Origin: Truepera sp.
GTDB lineage: Bacteria; Deinococcota; Deinococci; Deinococcales; Trueperaceae
Direction: 5' to 3'
DNA: 64,000 nt
Assembly (NCBI GenBank): GCA_018333895.1
Contig: JAGXSJ010000137.1
Span: forward strand, 1-64,000
In this document: piece by piece, positions 1 through 10,224 of the stretch
Numbering within the stretch: position 1 is the first letter of the stretch
How the letters are laid out: each line of letters starts with the position of its first letter
Position numbers and translations under genes: made by a program
Notes under the pieces: generated by a model
The model's input: only the letters and a program-made list of their open reading frames with translations
Databases searched by the model: none
Told to the model about the DNA's origin: nothing

Positions 1-97
1 TCAGCTCTTGCAGGTTGACGCGGGTGCTCTGCAAATTGTCACGCATACCGTTATACAGATTGCTGCCGTCGATGAAGATAGCGACGCGTTCTAACAT
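1..97 (-). CDS. NYN-domain (LabA/DUF88-like) protein, N-terminal part, truncated by window edge
   Basis: Minus-strand translation from ATG at 97: MLERVAIFIDGSNLYNGMRDNLQSTRVNLQEL; the IFIDGSNLY motif is typical of NYN domains. Not in the ORF track because it runs off the edge. Confidence 0.75.
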   Translation of the reverse strand, partial: MLERVAIFIDGSNLYNGMRDNLQSTRVNLQEL

Positions 98-228
98 ATG
101 GCTCCCTTGATGCGATACTCTGATAGCGATAGCCCTCGTGGCCTGTAAGCCCTGCTACCTCCTCCGCTGTAGGCCTACGGTAGTAGTCTACTGCTTGCCT
201 GGGCAGATGTGAAGCGTATACTGCTGGC

Positions 229-690
229 ATGCCAGTCGAGTCCTTTCAGTTAGATCACACCCAGGTCGTGGCGCCGTATGTTCGGTTAGCCGGGCGCTAC
301 CTTACGGCTCACGGCGACGAGATCCGCAAGTTTGACCTGCGCCTGGTGCAACCCAACCGGCAGGAGCTGCCTACCGCCGCGCTGCACACCCTCGAGCACC
401 TGTTCGCCGGCTATCTGCGTGACAGTTTAGCTGACAAGGTGATCGACGTCAGCCCGATGGGCTGCCGGACCGGCTTTTACCTCACGGCCCTCGGTGAGCC
501 GAGTGAGGAGGTGGTGAGGGAGGCTCTGCTCCAGGCGCTGCGATCGGTAGTGGCGCACAGCGGAGCTATTCCCGGCTGCAGCGAGCGCGAATGCGGCAAC
601 TACCGTGACCACTCACTGCCGGGAGCACAGGCCTGGGCGCGCGAAGTTTTGCAGCGTGAGATCATCGTGCAAGAGACTGTCTGGCTGTGA
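229..690 (+). CDS. luxS: S-ribosylhomocysteine lyase
   Basis: 153 aa with LuxS motifs HTLEHLFAGYLR and DVSPMGCRTGFYL. Confidence 0.95.
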   Translation: MPVESFQLDHTQVVAPYVRLAGRYLTAHGDEIRKFDLRLVQPNRQELPTAALHTLEHLFAGYLRDSLADKVIDVSPMGCRTGFYLTALGEPSEEVVREALLQALRSVVAHSGAIPGCSERECGNYRDHSLPGAQAWAREVLQREIIVQETVWL

Positions 691-752
691 AGGTGACATT
701 TCTCATCGAATTACTACCAAGCCATTAGCTCTCTCATGAAAGTCGGACTATA

Positions 753-1439
753 ATGCAGCTCATGGAGCGTAGACCGCAGATCTTGATCGTTGAAGACGAA
801 AAGGAGATCGCCAAGTTTATCGACTTGGAGCTCCAGGCTGAGAACTACGAGACGGTCGTCACCTATGACGGCGTTACCGGCCTGTCGAAGTTTCGCGAGC
901 TTAATCCGGATCTGGTGGTGCTCGATCTGATGCTGCCGGTGCTCGATGGCCTCGAGGTGGCCCGCCGGATTCGCAAGACCTCCAATACCCCGATTATCAT
1001 CCTCACCGCTAAGGACTCGGTCGATGACAAGGTGACCGGCCTCGACTCCGGCGCGGACGATTATCTGGTCAAGCCGTTTTCCATTGAGGAGCTGTTGGCC
1101 CGCGTGCGGGCGCATCTGCGCCGCGTCAACCCGGCGGTGACCGGTGAAGTGCGGGTGGCGGACTTGGTCATGAACCTAGATGGGCGCGAGGTATTTCGCT
1201 ATGGGCGGCGCATCGAGCTATCGGCCAAGGAGTTTGAGCTGCTCGAGCTGTTCGCCCGCAACCCCGGTAAGGTTTTCAACCGCTTCGAGATCGAAGAGAA
1301 GGTGTGGCCCGAGTACACCGGCGGCAGCAATGTAGTAGACGTCTATGTCGGCTACCTGCGGCGCAAGCTGGAAGGCGAGGGTGAGCGCCGCCTGATTCAT
1401 ACCGTTAGAGGAGTCGGGTACGTCCTGCGTGAAGAGTAA
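753..1439 (+). CDS. OmpR-family response regulator
   Basis: Receiver domain ([27 protein letters not shown]) plus winged-helix C-terminus ([21 protein letters not shown]). Confidence 0.93.
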   Translation: MQLMERRPQILIVEDEKEIAKFIDLELQAENYETVVTYDGVTGLSKFRELNPDLVVLDLMLPVLDGLEVARRIRKTSNTPIIILTAKDSVDDKVTGLDSGADDYLVKPFSIEELLARVRAHLRRVNPAVTGEVRVADLVMNLDGREVFRYGRRIELSAKEFELLELFARNPGKVFNRFEIEEKVWPEYTGGSNVVDVYVGYLRRKLEGEGERRLIHTVRGVGYVLREE

Positions 1440-1453
1440 GGGGCGCTAGCGCC

Positions 1454-2917
1454 ATGCCGCTCCGGGCCAGACTGACGATCTTCTTCTCAGCCTTCCTAGC
1501 GGTGGTGCTAGCGGTGGTGGCCATTGCTGTTTATACCCTAACTGAACGCTCGCTCATTAGCTCGCTAGAGGAGCGTGCTCTGGAGGCGCTGAGCGAGTTT
1601 AAGGTGGGCAACTACGGCCGCGGCCTACAGCTGTTGCCTGGAGACGCCTACTTTGAGCCGGTTATCTATTTTCCGCCCTTTAGCCCGCCCTTGGAACACG
1701 GTCAACCCTATCGCCAAGGGCTGAGGGTAACCCAGGATTTCCGTCCTAACCCTACCGATGATCAGGTCTTTACGCTGCTATCAGATCGTGACTTCGCTAC
1801 CGTGATCGATGATGGGGTGGTAACGAGCCGCGTCACACTGCCAAACGGGCGCACGCTGCTGGTGATGGCCAGCCGGGCTGACATTAATATCGGCGGCATC
1901 CTCTATCCGGGGATGGTGCTGGTAGGGCTGCCGGCCGATACCGTTCAGGCCACCCTGGCGCAACTGGGTTTGGACCTGGTGCGCACAGTGCTTTTTGCGC
2001 TAGCGCTCTCAGCTCTGGGCGTCTGGCTCTTGTCGCGGCAGGCTCTGGCGCCGGTCAAGCGCGTGACCGCGGTGGCTCGCGTGATTAGCGGCCGCGATCT
2101 CTCGCAGCGGGTGACGGTGCCTCAGACTCGCGACGAGATGAGCGAGCTGGCTGACACGCTAAATAACATGCTTGACCGCTTGCAGGAGTCGTTTGAGACC
2201 CAGCGGCGCTTTACCGCTGACGCCAGCCACGAACTGCGTACACCTGTAACGGCGATTGTCGGACACACCAACTACTTGCTCCGCCGGACCAAGCCGACCC
2301 CCGAGCAGGTCGACTCGCTCACAGTCATCAAGCGGGAGGCCGAGCGGATGGCCAAGCTAGTCAATGACTTGCTCGAGCTAGCTCGAGCCGATGCTGGATT
2401 CTCGGTCGAAAGGCAGCCGGTTAATGTGGTCGAGGTGGCTGAAGCGGTGCATATGGACCTGGCCCTATCGGCCGGAAACGTCGACATCCGGGTCTCCTCG
2501 GCGCAGCCGGTGATCGAGGTGCTAGGCGACGCTAGCCGCCTCAAGCAGGTCTTGCTCAACCTGGTTCAGAACGCCATCAATGCTGGGGCCCAGCAGGTAG
2601 CGGTGTCGCTGGCACAGGAGCGCGACGCAGTGCGGATCGAGGTGCTCGATAACGGTCCGGGGATTCCCGCCGAAGCCATCCCGCACCTTTTTGATCGTTT
2701 CTTCCGCATCGACGGCGCCCGCAGTGGTCGCGGCAACGGCAGCGGCTTGGGCCTAGCGATCGTCAAGTGGATCGTGCAGCAGCATCAAGGTGAGGTGCTG
2801 GTCGAATCCAAGCTGGGCGAGGGAACGGTCTTTACCGTCACTCTTCCTGCTCATAGCAGCAAGCAGACCGAGGCTCGAGCCCTAACCCGCCCGCGCACCG
2901 ATCGCCTCCCCGCCTAG
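1454..2917 (+). CDS. Sensor histidine kinase
   Basis: TM regions, HAMP, H-box DASHELRTPVTAI, N/G boxes (QNAINA, DNGPGIP, GSGLGLAIVKWIV). Confidence 0.93.
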   Translation: MPLRARLTIFFSAFLAVVLAVVAIAVYTLTERSLISSLEERALEALSEFKVGNYGRGLQLLPGDAYFEPVIYFPPFSPPLEHGQPYRQGLRVTQDFRPNPTDDQVFTLLSDRDFATVIDDGVVTSRVTLPNGRTLLVMASRADINIGGILYPGMVLVGLPADTVQATLAQLGLDLVRTVLFALALSALGVWLLSRQALAPVKRVTAVARVISGRDLSQRVTVPQTRDEMSELADTLNNMLDRLQESFETQRRFTADASHELRTPVTAIVGHTNYLLRRTKPTPEQVDSLTVIKREAERMAKLVNDLLELARADAGFSVERQPVNVVEVAEAVHMDLALSAGNVDIRVSSAQPVIEVLGDASRLKQVLLNLVQNAINAGAQQVAVSLAQERDAVRIEVLDNGPGIPAEAIPHLFDRFFRIDGARSGRGNGSGLGLAIVKWIVQQHQGEVLVESKLGEGTVFTVTLPAHSSKQTEARALTRPRTDRLPA

Positions 2918-2940
2918 GGTAGACTAGCCGCTGGAGGTTA

Positions 2941-3876
2941 GTGATGACGGTATTCGTACTGGTCGGTATCGTGGTGATTGTTGCTGGTTTAGCCTTGCTG
3001 GTGCAAGGGATCCAGGGGCAGCAGCGAAAAGCGCAGAGCTTAGGCGGCCTGCTGATGGTTGCTGGGGCGGCGGTAGCGGTCTTGGCGTCAGCCTTTGTGG
3101 TGGTGCCGGCAGGTAACGTCGGCGTGGTCTTTAACATCTTTGGCGGCGTGCAGAGCCGCCCACTCGGGGAAGGGCTTCACATCGTGCTCCCGGTGCTGCA
3201 ACAGGTGACGCTGTACGATGTGCGCCAGCAAGAGCTGACGCTGGCTGCCGCCACTGGCGACAAGATCAACGCCCGCTCAGCCGAAGGCCTGGAGATCGAC
3301 GTCGATGTCACAGTGCTCTTTCAGGTAATCCGCGATAGCGCTCCCAAGCTGCACCAGGATATTGGGCCGCTGTACGAAGCGATTCGCATCCGACCCGAGG
3401 TGCGCTCGCAGATCCGCGACGGCATTTCCGAGTATCGCGCCGCCGATCTGATCAGCGTCAAGCGGGCCGAATTGCAGCAGCGGATTCAGAACAACCTAGT
3501 AGAGTCGCTACAGCGCGATAATATTCGCGTCTTGAACGTGCTGCTGCGCGATGTGCGGATTCCCGAGACGATCACTCAGGCGATTGAAGAGAAACAGGCC
3601 GCCGAGCAGCAGGTCGAGGTGGAAGAGAACCGCCGCCGCCAGGCGGAGATCGCCGCGCAGCGCCGGGTGATCGAAGCCGAAGGGGAGCGCGACGCCCAGA
3701 TCGCTCGAGCCGAAGGCGAGGCGCAAGCCTTAGCGTTGCGCGGCGAGGCGCTGCGCGCCAACCCGGAGATCATTCAGCTCGAAGTGGCCCAGCGCTTGGC
3801 GCCCTCGATCCAGACCATCATGCTGCCGACCGATGGCAACTTCCTGCTCGATGTGCGCGGCCTGATTGGGAGGTAG
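2941..3876 (+). CDS. SPFH/prohibitin-family membrane protein
   Basis: N-terminal TMs, prohibitin-like core (VPAGNVGVVFNIFGG, RDVRIPETITQAIEEKQAAEQQVE). Confidence 0.85.
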   Translation: MMTVFVLVGIVVIVAGLALLVQGIQGQQRKAQSLGGLLMVAGAAVAVLASAFVVVPAGNVGVVFNIFGGVQSRPLGEGLHIVLPVLQQVTLYDVRQQELTLAAATGDKINARSAEGLEIDVDVTVLFQVIRDSAPKLHQDIGPLYEAIRIRPEVRSQIRDGISEYRAADLISVKRAELQQRIQNNLVESLQRDNIRVLNVLLRDVRIPETITQAIEEKQAAEQQVEVEENRRRQAEIAAQRRVIEAEGERDAQIARAEGEAQALALRGEALRANPEIIQLEVAQRLAPSIQTIMLPTDGNFLLDVRGLIGR

Positions 3877-3879
3877 CGC

Positions 3880-4881
3880 TTACGCCAAGCGGACCCCCTC
3901 GCTGCTTACGATCTCCCCGATGATGTACCCCTCGAGCTGCGCGGTGACTGAAGCGGCATCCTCGGGCCCGACTACCAGCAGGAAGCCCGCCCCCATATTG
4001 AACACCTCGAACATCTCCGCCTGAGAGACCGCGCCCCGCGCGGCGATCAGCTCAAAGATGGCGGGTACGGGCCAGCTGCCGAGGTCAATGGCAGCGCCCA
4101 GCCCGGCGGGAAGAATGCGCGGTAGATTGCCGGAGATGCCGCCGCCGGTGATGTGCGCCATCCCCTTAATAACCCCTGGCCCTAACAGCGGCGTTACTGC
4201 GGGGAGGTAACAGCGGTGCGGCATCAGCAGCGCCTCGCCGACGGTATGGCCCTCGAACGGCTCGTTTAGAGCTGAGCCGAGTACCGCCCTGGCTAGGCTG
4301 TAGCCGTTGGTCTGCAAGCCGCCAGACATCAGCGCAATGAGTTGGTCGCCAACACTGATGCCGCTGCCGTCAATTATGGCGCGGCGCTCCACTACCCCGA
4401 CGATAGTACCTACCAGGTCGAACTCGTCTGGGGCATATACGCCCGGCATCTCGGCGGTCTCGCCGCCTAAGAGCGCCATGCCGTGGGTGCGGCAGGCCTC
4501 GGCTACCCCGGTCACAATCTGGGCGACGATCTGGGGCTGTAGCCGCGCCGCAGCCAGATAGTCGAGAAAAAATAGCGGGCGCGCTCCTTGCACTAAGATA
4601 TCGTTGATGCAGTGGTGGACGATATCGTAGCCGATGCTGTGGTAGCGCCCCAGGGCGGCGGCGAGTTTGGTCTTGGTGCCCACGCCGTCGGTAGAGGCGA
4701 CCAGCACCGGCTCCGCCAAACTCTGTAGCGCTGTGGCAGCGTACAGCCCACCGAAGGCGCCTATCCCGGCTAATACCTCCGGAGTGTAGGTGCTTTTGAC
4801 TGCCTGCGTGATTAGCGCTAGGGCTTCTGCCTTGGCTCTGAGGTCAACCCCGGCACTCTGATAACGAGGTTCTTGGTTCAT
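3880..4881 (-). CDS. purM: Phosphoribosylformylglycinamidine cyclo-ligase
   Basis: YQSAGVDLRAKAEAL, ASTDGVGTKTKLA, HHCINDILVQGARPLFFLDY, LLGGETAEMPG; start moved to the internal ATG at 4881. Confidence 0.95.
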   Translation of the reverse strand: MNQEPRYQSAGVDLRAKAEALALITQAVKSTYTPEVLAGIGAFGGLYAATALQSLAEPVLVASTDGVGTKTKLAAALGRYHSIGYDIVHHCINDILVQGARPLFFLDYLAAARLQPQIVAQIVTGVAEACRTHGMALLGGETAEMPGVYAPDEFDLVGTIVGVVERRAIIDGSGISVGDQLIALMSGGLQTNGYSLARAVLGSALNEPFEGHTVGEALLMPHRCYLPAVTPLLGPGVIKGMAHITGGGISGNLPRILPAGLGAAIDLGSWPVPAIFELIAARGAVSQAEMFEVFNMGAGFLLVVGPEDAASVTAQLEGYIIGEIVSSEGVRLA

Positions 4882-4934
4882 GAGGTGATTGTACCGAGGG
4901 ATGCTTACTAACATCCCTTCAGCGTAATAAAAAC

Positions 4935-4966
4935 TTCACACGCAAAGATATTGTGATGAAAATCAC
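4935..4966. promoter_or_regulatory. Related motif in the purM/priA divergent intergenic region
   Basis: TTCACACGCAAAGATATTGTGATGAAAATCAC; contains GTGAT-N4-ATCAC. Confidence 0.5.
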
Positions 4967-4983
4967 TACGTTATGATGACGCT

Positions 4984-7155
4984 ATGCCGCCTATCCTTCA
5001 GGTGCTGCTGCCGCTGCCGCTACCACCCTTTGACTTTTTACCCACCCACGGCGCGGCGCTCCCTGCGGTGGGTCAGCGCATCGTAGTGCCGTGGCAACAG
5101 AGCCTCCGGATCGGCCTAGTAGTCGGTATCGCTCAAGAGCGGGGGCGGCTAGCCGGTGAGCTGAGAGAGGCCATCGGCACCCTCGACGCCGGACCGTTTC
5201 TTAACTCGGCAGCACTAGCGACGCTCCAGCGAGTGGCAGACTACACCCTCGCCCCGGCCGGGACCGTGTTGGCCGACCTGCTGCCAACCGGTTTGAGCGA
5301 AACTTTGAGCCACGAGGTGCGGGCGCTGCTGGGGGTAACGGGGGTGCCGATCGGCAGGGAGTGGTTCCCAGCGGTAGGGCTTAAACCTGGACAGCTCGAG
5401 CTCTACCGGCGCCAAGGCTTGATCGAAGAGCGGGTAAGCGTGCTGCAGCCGACTGCAACACGGCTTACCGCCTGCCGTGACGTGGACGCTGCTCTGAGCC
5501 CTAAGCAGCGCAAAGCGCTGGAGGCGCTGCAAGCCCTAGGGCTAGCGATCAGCGCGGCGGCGGTAGCCCGGGAGGCCGAGGTCTCTGAGGGGGTGGTACG
5601 GGCCCTGATAAAAAAGGGCTACGCCCGCTACTTACCGGTCGAGGCCGAGCCGCCCGCTTTGCCTAGCTATTGGGGCGCTGCACTGGAGTCTGTGCTCCCT
5701 ATCCCACCTGAGGTGATCTGCCTCAGCGGCGGCCGCCGCCGCGAGCGCTTGGCGGCACTGGTACCAAGCTTATTAGCGACCATCGCAGCTGGCGGCTCGG
5801 TACTGGTGTTAGTGCCGGAGCAGGCGCTGATCGCTGAAACTGCCGGTGGCCTAGCTGCACCGTTGCCGGTGGCGGTGCTCAGCGGTGAGCTGAACGATGC
5901 GCAGCGCCGGCGCCTGTGGCTCGAGCTGCCTAGTTACGGGCCGGTGGTGCTGGTTGGTACCTATCTAGCCCTGCTAGCGCCACTTAGGAACTTGCGGCAG
6001 GTGGTGGTGCTAGAAGCGGCCAGCCCAAGCTACAAGCTCGCTGCGGGATGTCGCGTCTTCGTCCCGACGGCGGCGCGCTTGCTGGCTGAGGCCAGCGGCG
6101 CAGCCCTGCTCGAGAGCGACGCGCTAGCTAGTGCCGAAATGTGGCTACGCGGTAACGGCCGCTGTCATCAACTGCCGCGGACAGAGCCTCGTCTCCACGT
6201 GATAGATCTCAATCGTCAGGCCAACTGGCCGCTCAGCGCCGACCTGATCAAGCTGCTTAAGCAGGTAGCGGAGCGGGGGCGCCAGGCAGTGCTGTTAGCC
6301 CCGCGCCGCGGCTTTTCAGCCGGGCTGAGCTGCCAAGACTGCGGCTACTTGGCGATCTGCCCGCACTGCGATTTGCCGCTGCGCTACCACCGCGATGGTT
6401 ACCGCTTACGGTGCCACCAGTGCGGCTTTAGCGCCGAACTGCCGCCGCACTGCCCGCAGTGCAACGGTCACCGGCTGCACCCAGCCCGCGCCGCCGGGAC
6501 GCAATGGATTCAGGGTGCGGTCCAGGAGCTTCTGCCCGGATTTAACTGCTGGCGCTTCGACAGCGACCAGCGCGACAACCTGCGCAGCCTCCATAACGGC
6601 CAGCCCGGTGTGGTAGTGGGCACTTCCGCCCTGCTGCGCCAGCCGCCGCTACCTAACGTTTCGCTAATTGCGATTACGCTACTCGATACACTGCTCTACC
6701 TGGGCGACTACCGCGGCGAAGAGGAGAGCCTCCGGTTGCTCTTTAACCTGGTTGAGCTGACCGAATCGCGCCGCCCGCTGACGGTAATCCAAACCTTTCA
6801 AGCTGATCACCCGCTATTGCGGGCGCTCCAAAAGCCGGCGTTGCTTGATGCTTTTATGGACGAGCTGCTGGCGCGTCGCCGCCGCTTGGGCTATCCGCCG
6901 TTTACCCGGCTAGCTAAGATACAGGTGGCGGCGAAGGAGCGGGCTGCCGCCGAGCGCGTGGCAAACTGGCTGGCTTCGGCGCTGAGGACGTTAGGTGCTG
7001 AGCTAAGCGAGCTGTTGGGCCCGGCCCCAGCGCTGCGCCTGAAAGGGCTTTACACCGTTCAACTGCTAGTGCGCACTGCTGACGACGACCGGTTAAGAAC
7101 GTTGCTGGCGGCGGCGCGGGAGTATCGCGGTGAGGCGCGGGTGCGCATAGAATAG
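4984..7155 (+). CDS. priA: Primosomal protein N' (PriA-like), helicase motifs degenerate
   Basis: PriA layout with paired zinc Cys motifs (CQDCGYLAICPHCDLPLRYH...CHQCG...CPQC); Walker A and DEXH motifs not recognisable. Confidence 0.88.
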   Translation: MPPILQVLLPLPLPPFDFLPTHGAALPAVGQRIVVPWQQSLRIGLVVGIAQERGRLAGELREAIGTLDAGPFLNSAALATLQRVADYTLAPAGTVLADLLPTGLSETLSHEVRALLGVTGVPIGREWFPAVGLKPGQLELYRRQGLIEERVSVLQPTATRLTACRDVDAALSPKQRKALEALQALGLAISAAAVAREAEVSEGVVRALIKKGYARYLPVEAEPPALPSYWGAALESVLPIPPEVICLSGGRRRERLAALVPSLLATIAAGGSVLVLVPEQALIAETAGGLAAPLPVAVLSGELNDAQRRRLWLELPSYGPVVLVGTYLALLAPLRNLRQVVVLEAASPSYKLAAGCRVFVPTAARLLAEASGAALLESDALASAEMWLRGNGRCHQLPRTEPRLHVIDLNRQANWPLSADLIKLLKQVAERGRQAVLLAPRRGFSAGLSCQDCGYLAICPHCDLPLRYHRDGYRLRCHQCGFSAELPPHCPQCNGHRLHPARAAGTQWIQGAVQELLPGFNCWRFDSDQRDNLRSLHNGQPGVVVGTSALLRQPPLPNVSLIAITLLDTLLYLGDYRGEEESLRLLFNLVELTESRRPLTVIQTFQADHPLLRALQKPALLDAFMDELLARRRRLGYPPFTRLAKIQVAAKERAAAERVANWLASALRTLGAELSELLGPAPALRLKGLYTVQLLVRTADDDRLRTLLAAAREYRGEARVRIE

Positions 7156-7159
7156 TTTT

Positions 7160-7192
7160 TTCACGCACAAATAGTATCGTGACTATTTTCAC
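7160..7192. promoter_or_regulatory. Related motif between priA and smpB
   Basis: TTCACGCACAAATAGTATCGTGACTATTTTCAC. Confidence 0.55.
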
Positions 7193-7250
7193 TTTATAAC
7201 AATCTGATTACCAACCTGCCAAGCGCTGTGGCGTATCATAGACACAGCTT

Positions 7251-7679
7251 ATGATTAAGAACCGCCGCGCCACCTTTGACTACGAGCTACTCGAAGCCTT
7301 CGAGGCCGGACTGGTTTTGACCGGCAGCGAGGTCAAATCGCTAAGGCAGGGGGGAGCGACGCTGACCGAGGCCTTTGCCCGCATCAAGGGGGACGAAGTC
7401 TGGCTGGAGGGGATGCACATAGCGCCCTACAAGGATGCTAGCTACAACAACCATGAGCCGCTGCGCAGCCGCAAGCTGCTGCTGAACCGGCGCGAGATCG
7501 CCGAGATTAAGCGGGGGCTTACGCGCCAAGGGTTGACCCTCATCCCGACTCGCCTCTACTTTAAGGAGGGTTGGGCTAAGCTAACCGTGGCGCTGGCTCG
7601 CGGCAAAAAGCTTCACGACAAACGCCAGGCGGTAGCCAAGAAAGAGGCTGAGCGGGAGATGGAGCGAGTGCGCCGATGA
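7251..7679 (+). CDS. smpB: SsrA-binding protein
   Basis: NRRATFDYELLEAFEAGLVLTGSEVKSLRQGG, KKLHDKRQAVAKKEAERE. Confidence 0.96.
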   Translation: MIKNRRATFDYELLEAFEAGLVLTGSEVKSLRQGGATLTEAFARIKGDEVWLEGMHIAPYKDASYNNHEPLRSRKLLLNRREIAEIKRGLTRQGLTLIPTRLYFKEGWAKLTVALARGKKLHDKRQAVAKKEAEREMERVRR

Positions 7680-9010
7680 TGCGTGTCCTGGTGTTTACTC
7701 TGCTGCTGTCGCTAGGCGTAGGTATGGCGCAGCAGCGGCTAGTAGTCAACGGGGTAGAGGTACCCGGACTTACCACCACGCTGGTAGCCGGTAGCTCCTA
7801 CGCTGCCGCCGAACCGCTGGCTCGAGCCCTGGGCGCTAGCTTCAGCTTCGACCCGATTAACCAGCTAGCCCTGTTTCAGTTAGCCGGGCGGGTGGTGCTG
7901 CTAAGCGTTTTTAGCGATGCCCGCAGCGCTGCGGCCGCCACTGAGGCTATCCTCATCGATGGGCGCCGGCTCGCTAGCTCGGGCGGGATTCTAATTGAAG
8001 GGGTCGTCTTTGCCCCGGTACGGTCGCTGGCCGTGGCTTTTGGCGGGAGCGCCGCTGTGGTGCAAGAGCAAAACGCCGTCACGGTGGTGCTGCCGCGAGC
8101 CAGGCTGGAGCGCGCCGAGTTAGGCCCAGCGCCCGGCGGCCGCTACGAGCGCTTTGTGTTTGAGTTCAGCGGGCTGCCTCCGATCGACACGCGCGAGCTG
8201 CCCGCGCTGAATACCGTGCAGTTCCGCTTCGACCGCAGCGACCTAATCGCCGAGCGGCGTTTCAGTGGCCGCTACTTCGTCGAGGCGGTGCTAGTTCCTA
8301 ACGCTGGGCGCATCGACTTCCGCCTCACTCTGACGCCCGATAGCCGCTATGAGTGGTTCCTGACGCCAACTCCACAGGGCGTCAGCATCGTGATCGATAT
8401 CTTCAGCGCTACGATGGCTGCTGCTCCGGTAACTACCGACCGCCCTCGGCTCAGCGTCGTGCTAGACCCAGGGCCAGGTACCCTGATGCTGGCCCAGCAG
8501 TTGGCAGCCAGTCTGGAAACCGATGGTTATCCGGTACGCCTGACCCGCGACAGCGAGGTGGAGGTTCCGCTGGAGGCGCGCGCTAGTGCCGGCATTGGGG
8601 CTGGGGTGTTCATCTCATTACAGGCAAGCACCTTGCCACCCGGCCAGTATCGGGCCTATTATCTGGCAGAGGCGGCTGACTTAGAGGTGCTTAACGCGGC
8701 CATCCGCCAAAATGCCGAAGCCGCTGCGCGCAGCGAAGCTACCGATAGCCTGCGCCGCCGCCTCCTACTCGGCCTGGCCCCGGATCTAAGCGCCGGGCCA
8801 CAGCTCGCCCAAGTGATGACTGCCGCACTGAGTCAGGCTGGCAACTTCGCACCGCTAACGGTCGAAGGCGCTCCCCTCTTAATTCTCACCGGCGCCGCCG
8901 GGCGCGGGGTGGTGCTCGAGCTGAGCAGCAGCGATCTAGCTAACGCGGCGGTGCGCCAACGCCTGGTTGATGGGCTAAGCCAGGCGTTAGAGCAGTTTGC
9001 TGCAAGGTAA
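7676..9010 (+). CDS. N-acetylmuramoyl-L-alanine amidase-like protein with copper-amine-oxidase-like N-terminal and AMIN domains
   Basis: Signal peptide, stalk domain (VNGVEVPGLTTTLVAGSSYAAAEPLARALG), AMIN region (YERFVFEFSGLP), Amidase_3-like C-terminus (VVLDPGPGT, VRLTRDSEVEVPLEARAS). Starts within the last codons of smpB. Confidence 0.75.
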   Translation: MMRVLVFTLLLSLGVGMAQQRLVVNGVEVPGLTTTLVAGSSYAAAEPLARALGASFSFDPINQLALFQLAGRVVLLSVFSDARSAAAATEAILIDGRRLASSGGILIEGVVFAPVRSLAVAFGGSAAVVQEQNAVTVVLPRARLERAELGPAPGGRYERFVFEFSGLPPIDTRELPALNTVQFRFDRSDLIAERRFSGRYFVEAVLVPNAGRIDFRLTLTPDSRYEWFLTPTPQGVSIVIDIFSATMAAAPVTTDRPRLSVVLDPGPGTLMLAQQLAASLETDGYPVRLTRDSEVEVPLEARASAGIGAGVFISLQASTLPPGQYRAYYLAEAADLEVLNAAIRQNAEAAARSEATDSLRRRLLLGLAPDLSAGPQLAQVMTAALSQAGNFAPLTVEGAPLLILTGAAGRGVVLELSSSDLANAAVRQRLVDGLSQALEQFAAR

Positions 9011-9013
9011 GCA

Positions 9014-9628
9014 GTGCCTCGGCCCTTACAGCTTCGCCACTATCGCTATACCGCTCTCACTTCGTTCGGGCCTCACTTCGTTCGGGCCGGCGCCGCGCTG
9101 CGTGCGGCTTACCACCCGGTTACCTTTATTGGCCTGTTAATCCTGTTGGTCGGGGTGGTGAACCTCTGCTCCGTGCCGCCGCGCCAGCGCGTTGAACGCG
9201 CCACCGTTACGCTAGAGACGATCGCCTTAGCGGACGAGCCACCTGTGGAGCTAGAGGTTGTGTTGGTCGGCGATGCCGGGGCGACAAATACCCGCTTGGT
9301 AGAGCTGCCCGCCTCACCGGACGCCGCACTAAGGCTAACGGGCCTATTAGCAGCGCTGCGGGAGGTCATGCGGGAAGACGGCCGGTGGCCGCCAGAACTC
9401 CCCGCTCCCCAACTCTTCTTGCTCGAGCGCCGCGGGGTTACAGTGGCAGTACTCAACTTTTCGCTAGCTCAGCGGCCCACGGTCACCATCTCCCAGGAGC
9501 ACCAGCTTTACGCCTCGCTAGCAGCCACTCTGCAACGGCACGGGGTAGGGGAGATGCGGATTTTGATTAACGGCCACCCCAGCCCGGTGTTTATCAATCA
9601 TCTGGCTCTCAGGCGCAGCCTGGACTGA
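9014..9628 (+). CDS. GerMN-domain membrane protein
   Basis: Single TM then GerMN-like domain (LVELPASPDAALRLTGLLAALREVM...RGVTVAVLNFS); position after the amidase is consistent. Confidence 0.6.
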   Translation: MPRPLQLRHYRYTALTSFGPHFVRAGAALRAAYHPVTFIGLLILLVGVVNLCSVPPRQRVERATVTLETIALADEPPVELEVVLVGDAGATNTRLVELPASPDAALRLTGLLAALREVMREDGRWPPELPAPQLFLLERRGVTVAVLNFSLAQRPTVTISQEHQLYASLAATLQRHGVGEMRILINGHPSPVFINHLALRRSLD

Positions 9629-9771
9629 ATCGCCTCACTCTGAGATCAGGTCGCGGATTTTTCACGCCCTCACCCCCAGGCGGGTTCGGCAGCGGTTCGA
9701 GCGATTATCGCTCGTGTTCTTCCATAAGCGCAGTAGATGTAGTACTATGACACCAAGGTTGGAGAGACTCA

Positions 9772-10224
9772 ATGGCCGGACAGACCTTTACCCCCACCCG
9801 TTCCCCAGCTATGCCGCTGGGCGTGCGCATCTTGCACCTTGAGGCAGAGAACGACCTGCGGGTGGCCCAATACATCAACGAGGGGCTGTTGCCTTCGGTG
9901 CTAGAGCACCTCGCCGAGCACTTAAGGATGAGTGTGAGCGACCTGCTCGCCTTAGCCGGCATCAAGAGCAGCACCTACTTCGAGCGCAAGCGCCGGCGTC
10001 GGCCACTCTCTCCCGAGGAGTCTAGCCGCGTGTATCGCCTCGCCAAGGTGGTCGAGGCCACCGAAGCCTACTTCGAAGGCGATCGGGAGGCCGCCAGGCG
10101 CTGGCTATTAAATAAGAAGATGGCTCTAGGCGGCGAGGCTCCGCTCGAGTTTGCCCGCACGCCCGAAGGCAGCGACTACCTGATCAGGCTGCTCGGCCGC
10201 ATGGCGCACGGTATCCCCTCCTGA
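9772..10224 (+). CDS. Xre/MbcA/ParS-type (DUF2384) antitoxin
   Basis: LSVSDLLALAGIKSSTYFERKRRRRPLSPEESSRVYRLAKV followed by KKMALGGEAPLEFARTPEGSDYLIRLLGRMAHG, typical of RES-cognate antitoxins. Confidence 0.85.
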   Translation: MAGQTFTPTRSPAMPLGVRILHLEAENDLRVAQYINEGLLPSVLEHLAEHLRMSVSDLLALAGIKSSTYFERKRRRRPLSPEESSRVYRLAKVVEATEAYFEGDREAARRWLLNKKMALGGEAPLEFARTPEGSDYLIRLLGRMAHGIPS

